42,914 bases of DNA from Bacillus sp. J33 (lineage in GTDB: Bacteria; Bacillota; Bacilli; Bacillales; Cytobacillaceae), in NCBI RefSeq assembly GCF_000518885.1, contig NZ_JAEL01000047.1:1-42914 (forward strand), in the 5' to 3' direction. This document shows, piece after piece, positions 16,427 to 24,668 of this stretch (positions are counted from its first letter, which is position 1; each line of letters starts with the position of its first letter). Position numbers and translations under genes: made by a program. The notes under the pieces are model-generated. The model worked only from the letters and a program-made list of their open reading frames with translations. It made no database searches and was not told the origin of the DNA.

Positions 16427-16663
16427 CCAATTCCAAGTAAATGCAAAGTAAGCAATCATGATCAGGACTATCCCAAAGAAAATGGCATAGGTTATGAAAA
16501 TAGGGTTGCGGATGTAGGCATGCTTTTGTACTTGATCCGGAATTTCAGTATCAATATCTCCTCGGACAGCTTTCCGCTCTTTTGCAACAAATAAGGTGTA
16601 TACCAAGGAATACACAAGTATCCCCGCTCCTATTAATAAAATGATCAAAGTGTAAGTACTCAT
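16424..16663 (-). CDS. Small membrane protein, 79 aa, two transmembrane helices
   Basis: Residues 4-26 (YTLIILLIGAGILVYSLVYTL) and 55-76 (IFITYAIFFGIVLIMIAYFAF) are hydrophobic helices joined by a charged loop (KERKAVRGDIDTEIPDQVQK). AAGGAGAG precedes the ATG. It lies 76 nt downstream of ykuI on the same strand, so the two may share a transcript. No family is recognised. Confidence 0.7.
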   Translation of the reverse strand: MSTYTLIILLIGAGILVYSLVYTLFVAKERKAVRGDIDTEIPDQVQKHAYIRNPIFITYAIFFGIVLIMIAYFAFTWNW

Positions 16664-16739
16664 TTTAATCTCTCCTTAAGGAAAGTTCTACACTTACATT
16701 TCCTCATTGAGCGACTGTTTATACTTGTTATTTGGACCT

Positions 16740-17954
16740 CTATAATAATCCATCATGCTCATAAAGGTAATTGTATGATAAGTCAACAAATAAATAATCT
16801 TCAGCATTAAGCGGGAAGGAGAATGTCCTGATTGTCTCCCCTGTTTCAATATCTGTATACAAATCAGAAAGAATGCCTTTTTTGTTTATCCTCATTTTCA
16901 TAATATTTTCCAAAAAATAAGGACGCCAGCTCCAATTTTTCTGAAGATATTCTTTTTGAAAAGTCCATATGCTATCCACCTTAAATAAATTAGGCGACTT
17001 TTGAAATCCATCTTCATCGCAGATATAGAGACGGAAAGCAGCTCCATCCAAAAGCTTTGCGAGGTATTTTAGGGTATCTTCGTAATCGGCACTCTTTCGG
17101 TTTTTATTAATGAACTCACTCAGCTTTTCATTGAAATCCAGTGAAACTTGATAAAGCGATTCAAGCTTTTTCTTTTCATGGACAATAAACTGATGGCATT
17201 CCTCTCTGAGCTTTTCTTTTAGCATATTCCTTTCCGTAAAATGTTCTGCAGGTTTTTGCAAATAATAGCCCTGATAATAACGTCCCCCATTTTTCCAGGC
17301 GTATTGCAGCTGATAGACCATTTCAATATTTTCGAAAAGCAAGCTTGCTCCAATTTTTCTGGCAAGCATGGATAATGAATAAAGAATATCGTTAAAATTA
17401 TAGGCAGCTGCGGTTGACCTCATTGATATTAAGTCTACCTTTAAAATATCAGGAGCTAATTGTCCTATACGATCAAGATGACTGCTTTCATTGCCAAGTT
17501 TATCTATCGCTAATTTAATTCCATAAGTGCGGTAATAATTTAAAAGATGGTCAATATGGTCAATATCTCCTTTATAATTTCGTTCGGTTATTTCAAGAAC
17601 GATCCGGTCAAGCTTTATGCCTTTATTTTCATAGCTGCGGAGTATATTCAAAAATTGCTCTCCGTCATTATGCATTAAAAGGTCTGCATCCCTGTTTACA
17701 AAAATCATAATGTCTTTATCCAGGTCAAGCGCTTTTTCCAAAGCCTTCTTTAAAATTACATGATCGACCTCAAGCCGAAATTCTTCAGGAATGTTTTCAT
17801 CCTGAAAAAAAGGCCCAAGACTGACAATTCCATCTGTTCCCCTATACCGCCCCAGTACCTCATAACCAATGACACGATGCTCATCCGCACTGAATATTGG
17901 CTGGAAATAAGGAAAGACATTATCCAAATCTGTAAGAATATCCAACGCATCCAT
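16740..17954 (-). CDS. ykuI: EAL-domain protein YkuI, probable non-catalytic c-di-GMP receptor
   Basis: 404 aa from ATG 17954 (or 406 aa from 17960; GGGAGG lies 9 and 3 nt before them). Residues 1-250 form an EAL phosphodiesterase fold and the rest the PAS-like YkuI C-terminal domain. Conserved positions are E32 in YEVLGR, N87, E121 in LEITE, K172, E208 and Q228. The metal-binding DD of active EAL enzymes is D151-K152 here (AIDKLGNESS). As I recall, B. subtilis YkuI also lacks the second Asp, binds c-di-GMP and shows no hydrolysis. It is most likely a cytosolic c-di-GMP sensor. Confidence 0.92.
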   Translation of the reverse strand: MDALDILTDLDNVFPYFQPIFSADEHRVIGYEVLGRYRGTDGIVSLGPFFQDENIPEEFRLEVDHVILKKALEKALDLDKDIMIFVNRDADLLMHNDGEQFLNILRSYENKGIKLDRIVLEITERNYKGDIDHIDHLLNYYRTYGIKLAIDKLGNESSHLDRIGQLAPDILKVDLISMRSTAAAYNFNDILYSLSMLARKIGASLLFENIEMVYQLQYAWKNGGRYYQGYYLQKPAEHFTERNMLKEKLREECHQFIVHEKKKLESLYQVSLDFNEKLSEFINKNRKSADYEDTLKYLAKLLDGAAFRLYICDEDGFQKSPNLFKVDSIWTFQKEYLQKNWSWRPYFLENIMKMRINKKGILSDLYTDIETGETIRTFSFPLNAEDYLFVDLSYNYLYEHDGLL

Positions 17955-18139
17955 GTCCATTAGCCTCCCTATGTATATTAATGAATTATTATACCATATT
18001 CGTACAAAACAGTTACTATTCAAAATAAAGGTTCCACTAATTGATAAATCAGCATGGTTTCCCAAAAGCTTAATATCATATTGAACAACCATTTCTCACA
18101 ATATAAAAGCAGGACATCATAGAAAAGAGGGGTATTTCA

Positions 18140-18916
18140 TTGAGGAATTTCCTAATGGTTTTCCTTCTTATTCCCTTGCTGGGGTGCAGCCATGCCGAAC
18201 CAGTGAGTCCAACAGGCTCAATGGAATTGGCTGGCCAAACCCAAACATATGCAAGGGAAGAGCAGCCAAAAGCGAAAAACCTTACAGCCCAAAACACTAA
18301 TTCGGCTGTGGAGGGTAAAAAGCGGTCTGTCATGATTGATGTTCCACTGATCAGCCAAAATCCAGAATTAAAGTATGGGTGCGAAGTAACAAGCCTTACA
18401 ATGGTACTGCAGCATGCAGGTTTGAAAGTTGGAAAAATGGATTTGTATAATAGCGTAAAGAAGGATAATGATCCGCTAATACGCTCCAAAGGTGATATTA
18501 TAAAATGGGGTAATCCGGCAGAAGGGTTTGTAGGTGATATGACAGGAAGAAGTGCCGGATATGCTATTTTTGATAAACCAATTGAGGACTTGGTTAATAA
18601 ATATTTGCCAGGAAGAGCCATTAATTTAACCGGACAAAATTTTGAATCCGTCTTAAGCCATGTATCCAAAGGATATCCTGTTGTCGTTTGGACTACAGGG
18701 GACTATAGGCTTCCAGACCGCTGGGAGTCATGGACGCATGGAAATCAAACGATAAAAACACCATTAGATTTGCATGCTGTAGTATTGGTTGGCTACGATG
18801 ATCAGTATGTTTATTTAAACGACCCGCTTTCCGGCAAAAAGCAGATGAAAGTTTCAAAAGAAAGATTCATTTCATCCTGGAAAGCCTTGCAATCCAGAGC
18901 TGTCAGCTACCAATAA
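18140..18916 (+). CDS. Lipoprotein with C39-like papain-fold peptidase domain
   Basis: 258 aa from TTG 18140, with GAGGGG upstream. A lipoprotein signal ends in LLGC (Cys16), followed by a polar linker to about residue 60. The remainder matches the Peptidase_C39_2 type. The likely catalytic Cys81 is in KYGCEVTSLTMVL, His212 in DLHAVVLVGYD and the third residue in YLNDP. It would be anchored on the outer face of the membrane, acting on an unknown protein or peptide. It is convergent with fadH. An inactive adaptor role cannot be excluded. Confidence 0.82.
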   Translation: MRNFLMVFLLIPLLGCSHAEPVSPTGSMELAGQTQTYAREEQPKAKNLTAQNTNSAVEGKKRSVMIDVPLISQNPELKYGCEVTSLTMVLQHAGLKVGKMDLYNSVKKDNDPLIRSKGDIIKWGNPAEGFVGDMTGRSAGYAIFDKPIEDLVNKYLPGRAINLTGQNFESVLSHVSKGYPVVVWTTGDYRLPDRWESWTHGNQTIKTPLDLHAVVLVGYDDQYVYLNDPLSGKKQMKVSKERFISSWKALQSRAVSYQ

Positions 18917-18922
18917 ATTATG

Positions 18923-18958
18923 CTAACCGGCTGAATTAAATTCAGCCGGTTTCTTTTA
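18923..18958 (+). terminator. Terminator of the C39-like lipoprotein gene
   Basis: ACCGGCTGAATT (18925-18936) pairs with AATTCAGCCGGT (18939-18950), followed by TTCTTTTATA. Confidence 0.85.
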
Positions 18959-18980
18959 TATATATAAAGGTTGTTTTTAC

Positions 18981-19208
18981 TTATAAATTTTGCCTGTTCA
19001 TTTTTGCTTAGGGCACTTCAAGCTTTCCGCTGGGGAGGAATTAGAGCCACCCAGGCTGCCTGTGGGGTATCCCACTTCCCTCTCTTCCCGGAGGGACAAT
19101 ATGGAAAAGCATTCTTGAATAAATACCGTACGAAAAAAATACAGATGCTTAATCGGGAAGTCAATGTTCCTTAGCACCCTGAAAAGCAACACACTTTAAG
19201 AAAAACTT
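18981..19208 (+). repeat. Intergenic repeat, copy E (diverged)
   Basis: Left end AATTTTGCCTGTTCATTTTT, then GGGCACTTCAAGCTTTCCGC and CTGTGGGGTATCCCACTTCC. The TTGAATAAATACCGTACGAA segment corresponds to TTGAATAAACATCTCGTCG in copies B and D. The right flank GCAACACACTTTAAGAAAAA resembles that of copy A. It ends 7 nt beyond the fadH stop. Confidence 0.65.
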
Positions 19209-19214
19209 GATGCA

Positions 19215-19979
19215 TTAAAACGGAAATTGATTTAGCCATTGGCCTCCGTCCATTGTAATGCATTCCCCATTAATATAACCTGCATGTTCTGAAAATAGGA
19301 AGAAAGCCAATTCTGCAATTTCTTCAGGTTTCCCAAGCCTGCCAAGCGGCACACTTTGAATCGTCCTATTAGCAGCTTCCTCAGATTCCCAAAGCCTGTC
19401 TGCCCCGCCTGTTCTCTCAATTGGCCCTGGAGCTATAGCGTTCACTCTGATTCCATATTTCCTTCCCCACTCGACTGCCAATGTACGAGTCATGGATAAT
19501 ACTCCTGCTTTGGCAGCTGCCGAGTGGATAACACCTGCACCTGCATCCCATGCATATGTAGCCACTATATTGATAATGCTTCCTTTTATCCCTTTTTCAA
19601 TCCAGTATTTTCCGACTTCACTTGAGCAATAAAAGGTTCCATTTAATACAATATTAATAACAGTATTCCACCCATTTGCACTTAGCTGCTCTGCCGGACA
19701 AATAAAGTTCCCAGCGGCATTATTAACAAGACAGTCAACTTTTCCAAACGCATTAATTGTTTCGTTAAGCATATGTTTAACATGTTCAATTTCTCGCACA
19801 TCCATCTGAACAGTCAAAACTTGGCCTTGAGATGTCTCAATTTCTGCTTTTGCTGCTTCCAGCCGCTCCGGATTTCTTCCGGTTATAACTACATTTGCCC
19901 CAGCTTCTGCAAAACGCTTCGCCATATATTTCCCCATACCGCTGGATCCGCCTGTCACTATAACTGTTTTATTTTTCAA
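19215..19979 (-). CDS. fadH: 2,4-dienoyl-CoA reductase FadH (YkuF), short-chain dehydrogenase
   Basis: 254 aa, the same length as B. subtilis FadH. It carries the NAD(P)-binding TGGSSGMGKY motif (residues 9-18) and NNAAG. The usual SDR YxxxK is S153-A-A-A-K157 here, the Ser-for-Tyr change typical of dienoyl-CoA reductases. The enzyme reduces 2,4-dienoyl-CoA during breakdown of unsaturated fatty acids. The start is TTG 19979 behind AGGAGG. An 18-bp perfect FadR-type palindrome lies immediately upstream (19996-20013), so repression lifted by long-chain acyl-CoA is expected. I recall fadG downstream in B. subtilis; it is missing here. Confidence 0.93.
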   Translation of the reverse strand: MKNKTVIVTGGSSGMGKYMAKRFAEAGANVVITGRNPERLEAAKAEIETSQGQVLTVQMDVREIEHVKHMLNETINAFGKVDCLVNNAAGNFICPAEQLSANGWNTVINIVLNGTFYCSSEVGKYWIEKGIKGSIINIVATYAWDAGAGVIHSAAAKAGVLSMTRTLAVEWGRKYGIRVNAIAPGPIERTGGADRLWESEEAANRTIQSVPLGRLGKPEEIAELAFFLFSEHAGYINGECITMDGGQWLNQFPF

Positions 19980-19995
19980 AAGTCTTCCCTCCTAA

Positions 19996-20013
19996 AATGA
20001 ATGATCATTCATT
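19996..20013. promoter_or_regulatory. FadR operator of fadH
   Basis: AATGAATGATCATTCATT is an exact 18-bp palindrome about 5 nt upstream of the fadH ribosome binding site. It agrees with the TGAATGA..TCATTCA box bound by the B. subtilis fatty acid degradation repressor FadR, whose regulon includes fadH. Confidence 0.88.
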
Positions 20014-20068
20014 CTTTATTTTACCACTAAATATAGAATTTTCGAATTATTTATATGAAAATTTTTTA

Positions 20069-20304
20069 GGCACAATTAAAATCGCCTGTTGATTTCCGCT
20101 CCAGGAGCTCAAAGCTGTCAGCGGGCGGTCCGACATTCGTGACTGTGGGGTCTCCTTTTGACACGCTCCTCCCGCAGGACATTGAATCAGCTTCCTCGAA
20201 TAAACACCCTGCCCCAAGAAAATGCCGGAGGATTTTCGCAGGATTAGCACCTTCCGCTCCAATCAACAGGAACTAATAATCAACAATCAGGTTTAACAAC
20301 AGCC
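20069..20304 (+). repeat. Intergenic repeat, copy F
   Basis: Left end GGCACAATTAAAATCGCCTG then TTGATTTCCGCTCCAGG. The inner right end CTTCCGCTCCAATCAACAG forms an inverted repeat with the left end. The outer right end AATCAACAATCAGGTTTAAC is the same type as in copy B. This is the best-preserved pair of inner ends. It is the only copy not placed behind a minus-strand stop, lying between the divergent fadH and ykuE. Confidence 0.75.
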
Positions 20305-20561
20305 GCCTATTTTAAAGAAAGCTCTGTCAAACTTGTTTATTGTTCTCCGATTTAATGAATTAAAAGAAAAAGGATTTGCATAAAAAAGGATAGTAGAAAA
20401 AAGGGAAATGAAGGCATTAAAAACCGAATAGTTATTCCTTCTTTTTAATAAAATAGTTTGATAGTATTAGAAGGAACGCCTAAAGAATGGCCATTCCGGG
20501 AAATGCAATATATGGCTATTTTCCGGAGTATAAAATATGAAAAGATAGGTTGGTAAAATAA

Positions 20562-21437
20562 ATGCCGAAAAAAGTGTCCAGAAGATCCTTTTTAAAAAGA
20601 GCGCTCAGCTTTGCCGCAGCCGCTTTCGGTTTAAGTGCGGGAGGCTACTACTATTCACGAGAAATAGAGCCCCGGCTTTTGGATATTACAACCCATAAAA
20701 TTTCTAATAAGACTATTCCCAAAGCTTTCGATCATGTGAAGATTGTTCAATTCAGCGATACTCATTTGGGATTTCATTATGATTTGGATCAGCTGGAAGA
20801 ATTAATCATGAAACTCAACAAACAAGAGCCGGATATAGTCTTTTTCACTGGTGACCTAATGGATGAGCCCAATAAGTATCTAGAAGCCAGCCGTGTAGCG
20901 CCTCTTCTGGAAAAAATAAAAGCACCTCTTGGGAAGTTCGCCATTTATGGAAACCATGATCATGGCGGCTATGGATCAGATATTTATAAATCTATTATGG
21001 AAAAAGCAGGATTTATCCTTCTGATGAATGAGAGCCATAAAATTGATGTCTCCGGGAGCAGTATCCACATCATCGGAATTGATGATGCTATGCTGGGAAG
21101 GCCGGATATTAAGCTTGCTGTTGAAAACATTAAGGACCCTTCCTATAAAATTTTATTGTCCCATGCACCTGATCTGGCTGACGGTGCCTCATCCTTTGGC
21201 ATACACCTTCAGTTAAGCGGTCACAGCCATGGCGGACAAATCAAAATCCCTTTTTTCGGTGCATTGGTTAAGCCTCCCTATGCAGAAAGATATCATGAGG
21301 GATTTTACGAGATTGGCAGCCAGGAACCTCTCACCCTATATGTCAACAGGGGACTCGGCACTACCAGACTCCCATTCCGATTTTTGTCCAGGCCCGAAAT
21401 GACGGTATTTACTCTACACTCTAACAGTAGCGATTAG
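20562..21437 (+). CDS. ykuE: Tat-exported metallophosphoesterase YkuE
   Basis: 291 aa (B. subtilis YkuE 286). The N-terminus MPKKVSRRSFLKRA carries a twin-arginine export motif (residues 6-12) followed by a hydrophobic stretch (about 14-30). The calcineurin-like metal site is complete: SDTHLG, TGDLMD, GNHDH, LLSHAPD and SGHSHGG. The enzyme is exported folded and probably acts at the membrane or wall with a di-metal centre. The Tat dependence of B. subtilis YkuE is established knowledge. The natural substrate is unknown. It is followed by its own terminator and ykuD. Confidence 0.92.
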   Translation: MPKKVSRRSFLKRALSFAAAAFGLSAGGYYYSREIEPRLLDITTHKISNKTIPKAFDHVKIVQFSDTHLGFHYDLDQLEELIMKLNKQEPDIVFFTGDLMDEPNKYLEASRVAPLLEKIKAPLGKFAIYGNHDHGGYGSDIYKSIMEKAGFILLMNESHKIDVSGSSIHIIGIDDAMLGRPDIKLAVENIKDPSYKILLSHAPDLADGASSFGIHLQLSGHSHGGQIKIPFFGALVKPPYAERYHEGFYEIGSQEPLTLYVNRGLGTTRLPFRFLSRPEMTVFTLHSNSSD

Positions 21438-21442
21438 AAAAG

Positions 21443-21477
21443 GGAAAGCAGCTATTTTTTGCTGCTTTCCTTTTTTC
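21443..21477 (+). terminator. Terminator of ykuE
   Basis: GGAAAGCAGC (21443-21452) pairs exactly with GCTGCTTTCC (21461-21470), followed by TTTTTTC. Confidence 0.9.
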
Positions 21478-21548
21478 TCCTCCTCTTTTTCATAGTCCCA
21501 ACTTTCATTTAAATGCATATATTTGGATTAGACCTTTTAAAGAAGGGA

Positions 21549-22055
21549 ATGATTTTTATCTTCCATATTGTAAAGCCGGGTGAGACTTTGGGCGTTATCG
21601 CAAAAAACTACCGCAGACCACTCAGCCAGCTGCTTGCAGCCAACCCTTCCATTATTAATCCAAATATAATCTATCCAGGCCAGCAAATTATGATTCCTGG
21701 CCTTCCCAACCCTGATACTATTCCGTACACCATCATCGTTTCGCGGGGAAAAAGAAATTTAACGCTTTTAAAAAATGGTGCTGTCCAAAAGGTATACCCG
21801 ATCGCCGTTGGAAAAATGCTCACCCAAACACCAATTGGAGAGTTTGTAATTGTAAACAGAGAGCCAAATCCTGGTGGTCCTTTCGGTGTGATGTGGCTTT
21901 CCCTGTCTAAATCCGGCTATGGGATTCACGGAACAAACAATCCAGCGTCTATAGGCCAATCGGTTTCCAAAGGCTGTATTCGAATGTATAACCAGGATGT
22001 ATTGGAACTGGCCCGGCTAGTTCCGAATGGCACAAGGGTATTAATTCAGCCATAA
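21549..22055 (+). CDS. ykuD: L,D-transpeptidase YkuD with N-terminal LysM
   Basis: 168 aa from ATG 21549. The N-terminal LysM wall-binding domain (about residues 5-50, [17 protein letters not shown]) is followed by the YkuD catalytic domain with H127 in YGIHGTN and the nucleophile C143 in SVSKGCIRM. It forms 3-3 cross-links in peptidoglycan and is known from spores in B. subtilis. The start is uncertain: AAGAAGGGA sits almost against ATG 21549, B. subtilis YkuD would begin two codons later, and ATG 21513 has no ribosome binding site. There is no signal peptide, as in the B. subtilis protein. Confidence 0.92.
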   Translation: MIFIFHIVKPGETLGVIAKNYRRPLSQLLAANPSIINPNIIYPGQQIMIPGLPNPDTIPYTIIVSRGKRNLTLLKNGAVQKVYPIAVGKMLTQTPIGEFVIVNREPNPGGPFGVMWLSLSKSGYGIHGTNNPASIGQSVSKGCIRMYNQDVLELARLVPNGTRVLIQP

Positions 22056-22072
22056 ACCTTTCTAAAATATAA

Positions 22073-22101
22073 GCTTTCGCCAAAAAGGGCGAAAGTTTTT
22101 T
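22073..22101 (+). terminator. Terminator of ykuD
   Basis: CTTTCGCC (22074-22081) pairs with GGGCGAAAG (22087-22095), followed by TTTTTTATTTT. Confidence 0.88.
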
Positions 22102-22125
22102 ATTTTATGGTTGATATTTCCATAC

Positions 22126-22175
22126 TTTCGATATATCATATTGTTATATCATTTCGATATATCAATATGATATAT
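22126..22175. promoter_or_regulatory. Operator cluster upstream of the PadR/MFS operon
   Basis: TTTCGATATATCA occurs twice as an exact 13-bp direct repeat (22126-22138, 22152-22164). ATATATCATATTG (22131-22143) and CAATATGATATAT (22163-22175) form an exact 13-bp inverted repeat. The cluster lies 28-78 nt before the padR start and is a likely autoregulatory PadR site overlapping the promoter. Confidence 0.65.
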
Positions 22176-22203
22176 TACGATTTAATTTGAAAGGAGCTTT
22201 CTC

Positions 22204-22812
22204 TTGTCTGTTGAACATACACTGCTGGCTGTACTCAGTTTTTGGCCCAGTACCGGCTATAACATTAAATCTGAATTTGAACATAAAGCTGCTGGCCTAT
22301 ATTGGGGAATGAGCTATGGGAGCATCTATCCCAAATTAAAAAAACTCGAAGAAGATGGACTTATATATACGGTCGACTCCGAGGATAACGGCCGGAAGAA
22401 AAAAATGTATGAACTAACTCCGAAAGGCTGGGAAGAATTTGAAAATTGGCTGAAGGCACCCCCTGCCTATCCAGTCATTAAAGACGAATTGCTAATGAAA
22501 ATGTCAACTTGGCATGAAGATATGGATTACAATATCTTAATTAGCCATTTATCAAAGAGAAAAGAAGAAACTGAAGATATTCTTAGGTTTGTAAAAGAGT
22601 GGCCCCAAAATGAGTACTCATATATCAGCAAGCTTGGGACACTGGCCATTCGCTATGCTGAAATGAAGCTTGAAACTGAATTGAAATGGATTGAGGAATC
22701 AATAGTGGCTTTAAAAAACGACGATCTTCCCGATGGCCAGGATCCCCATGGAAATACAGAAAAACTGCTTGAACGGCGGAGAAAGGCAATAGGCGAACAA
22801 AAGGAGATATGA
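22204..22812 (+). CDS. PadR-family transcriptional regulator
   Basis: 202 aa from TTG 22204 with AAGGAGC upstream. The N-terminal PadR winged helix (about residues 1-80) contains LLAVLSFWPSTGYNIK and GSIYPKLKKLEEDGLI, typical of the family. The C-terminal helical region (about 95-180) resembles the Vir_act_alpha_C dimerisation domain. It lies 3 nt before an MFS exporter gene, so they form an operon, and the protein probably represses it in response to a compound the exporter removes. The inducing ligand is unknown. Confidence 0.87.
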   Translation: MSVEHTLLAVLSFWPSTGYNIKSEFEHKAAGLYWGMSYGSIYPKLKKLEEDGLIYTVDSEDNGRKKKMYELTPKGWEEFENWLKAPPAYPVIKDELLMKMSTWHEDMDYNILISHLSKRKEETEDILRFVKEWPQNEYSYISKLGTLAIRYAEMKLETELKWIEESIVALKNDDLPDGQDPHGNTEKLLERRRKAIGEQKEI

Positions 22813-22815
22813 TCA

Positions 22816-24081
22816 ATGAAAGCAGGGATTTTTAAACCTCTAAAATTAAGGCCTTTCCGTACGTTATTTGGCGCACAGCTTTTTTCGGATTTGGGCAATT
22901 GGCTCGATTTTATCGCTTTACAGGTAATCGTAGCCTATCATTGGGGACTGGACGAAACTGCAATCGCATCTGTCCTTATTGTCCTGGGTTTGCCATGGGT
23001 TATCATCGGCCCTTTCGCGAGTGTATTCGTAGATAGATTGCCAAAGAAAACGGTTATGATTGTTTGCCTGCTGTTAAGAATTGTGTTTGTTGCAGGGTTA
23101 TTTTTTGCTCCTAATCTATATATTTTGCTGCTGTTTGTATTTTTAAAGGGGACCGTTTCTGCCCTCTATGATCCTGCTAGACAAAGTGCGATCAGAATGC
23201 TGGTACCCGATCACCTGCTGGCAGAGGCAGTTACTCTTAGCCAGCTCTCGGTTAATACAATGAAAATAGCTGGACCAGCTTTGGGCGGTGCTATCATTGC
23301 CATATTTGGCCCCAAAAGCCCCTTTCTATTTGAAGCTGCAGGCTTCTTTATTGCTGCAATCTTTTTATTGTTTTTGCCAAGCTTAAAGGAAATTCCGAAT
23401 ACTGATAATTCCGGAAATTCCCTCAAACGAAAGTATTGGATTGATTTCTCTGAGGGCATAAAACATATCGCACATACACCGCTGCTAAAGCTATCTATCA
23501 TTTTATCCTCTGCGGCATTCTTTATCATATTCCTTTATGATGGACTTTTTGTCTTTATCGCTCAAATCCTTGGATTTAATGAAGGCAGTTTCGGATTGCT
23601 AATCAGTTCGGTGGGTTTCGGAAGTGTTGCAGGGTCCCTATTGTTGGGACAATGGACAAAATGGAATCGAAAACCGATTCATTTAATGGCTTCCTCCTCA
23701 GTCTTAAGTGGAATTTTGATTGTATCAGTTGGACTGGGGGGATTCCGCATACTTGACTTTCCTCCACTTATTTGGATTATCGGGGCATGCCTTCTGGGAC
23801 TTCTCGGAGCTGGGGAATCTGTTCCGTATGGCTATGTTTTGCAATCAAAAACACCCAAACGCATGATGGGGAGAGTATCTTCTGCGGCTATGTCGCTGCA
23901 GACTTTTTCCATGCTAATTGCTCCTGCTGCTGGTGCAATGTTTGCTAAATGGATGGGAGCCCCTTCTGTAATGCTTGGTGCAGGTTTAACGACCATCATA
24001 TTGGGATTACTTGCCCTTATAGCCATTATAAAAAGAAGAGCTCCCATCCAGGAGGTTAAGGAAAAACAAATGGAGGCTTAA
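22816..24081 (+). CDS. MFS transporter, DHA3-type exporter, 12 transmembrane helices
   Basis: 421 aa. The N-terminus FRTLFGAQLFSDLGNWLDFIAL is characteristic of MFS_3/DHA3 exporters (macrolide and siderophore exporters). Motif A appears as FVDRLPKKTVM, and helix 5 has GPALGGAII. The cytoplasmic C-terminal tail is charged. The start ATG 22816 is behind AAGGAG inside the end of padR. Cotranscribed with padR. The substrate cannot be predicted. Confidence 0.85.
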   Translation: MKAGIFKPLKLRPFRTLFGAQLFSDLGNWLDFIALQVIVAYHWGLDETAIASVLIVLGLPWVIIGPFASVFVDRLPKKTVMIVCLLLRIVFVAGLFFAPNLYILLLFVFLKGTVSALYDPARQSAIRMLVPDHLLAEAVTLSQLSVNTMKIAGPALGGAIIAIFGPKSPFLFEAAGFFIAAIFLLFLPSLKEIPNTDNSGNSLKRKYWIDFSEGIKHIAHTPLLKLSIILSSAAFFIIFLYDGLFVFIAQILGFNEGSFGLLISSVGFGSVAGSLLLGQWTKWNRKPIHLMASSSVLSGILIVSVGLGGFRILDFPPLIWIIGACLLGLLGAGESVPYGYVLQSKTPKRMMGRVSSAAMSLQTFSMLIAPAAGAMFAKWMGAPSVMLGAGLTTIILGLLALIAIIKRRAPIQEVKEKQMEA

Positions 24082-24116
24082 GCCAAATGAAAGCCCATAT
24101 TGGTTTTTATTGAATA

Positions 24117-24145
24117 AAAGGGGTATAATAGGTCTATACCCCTTT
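24117..24145 (+). terminator. Perfect 11-bp hairpin after the PadR/MFS operon
   Basis: AAAGGGGTATA (24117-24127) pairs exactly with TATACCCCTTT (24135-24145). The following TAAAAT is a poor T-run, so it may be a weak terminator or a structure in front of ykyB, whose ribosome binding site lies 9 nt further on. Confidence 0.6.
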
Positions 24146-24168
24146 AAAATATGAAAGGAGACAATCAA

Positions 24169-24636
24169 TTGAATTCGGACAAGAAACATAACCCCCATCT
24201 GCATCCAACGGTTGAAAACCTCTCACAAGCCATCTTTACCGTTAACCGCCATGCAAAAACAGCACCAAACCCAAAATTTTTATATAAGCTAAAGCATGAT
24301 GCACTCCATAAGCTTATAAAAGAAGGAAAAGCGAGTAAGGTAGGCCTTCACTATTCAGGCAACCCAAAAAATAGCCAGCAGCAATCAGATGTGCTGGTGC
24401 AATGCGGCAATTATTCTTTTCATCTGCCGCCTTCGAAGGAAGATTTTTCACAGCTGCCCCATCTTGGAAAACTTAATTCCCATGTTAGAAATCCTAAAGC
24501 ATCTCTATCTTTAAACACGGCGAAAAGGCTGCTAATGGCATATACCGGATTAAAGGAGCACCAAAGCCCGCCTTCTCAGAAAAAGCCGCGTTATGAGAAA
24601 CCGGTATTCAAAAAGCTGGGGGAAAGTTATTTTTAG
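24169..24636 (+). CDS. ykyB: YkyB family protein, function unknown
   Basis: 155 aa from TTG 24169; AAAGGAG at 24154-24160 has good spacing to this TTG and lies inside the longer frame from ATG 24151, which excludes that start. It matches B. subtilis YkyB (154 aa) over its length, with conserved blocks VNRHAKTAPNPKFLYKLK, NSQQQSDVLVQCG and YEKPVFKKLGESYF. It is a basic soluble protein with no known catalytic motif. It is convergent with cheV, sharing a terminator, as in the conserved neighbourhood. Confidence 0.9.
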   Translation: MNSDKKHNPHLHPTVENLSQAIFTVNRHAKTAPNPKFLYKLKHDALHKLIKEGKASKVGLHYSGNPKNSQQQSDVLVQCGNYSFHLPPSKEDFSQLPHLGKLNSHVRNPKASLSLNTAKRLLMAYTGLKEHQSPPSQKKPRYEKPVFKKLGESYF

Positions 24637-24641
24637 AAAGC

Positions 24642-24668
24642 AAAGCTGGGGAGACCCAGCTTTTTATA
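24642..24668. terminator. Bidirectional terminator between ykyB and cheV
   Basis: AAGCTGGG (24643-24650) pairs with CCCAGCTT (24655-24662) around a GAGA loop. T-rich on the plus side; the cheV stop lies in its right flank. Confidence 0.82.
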
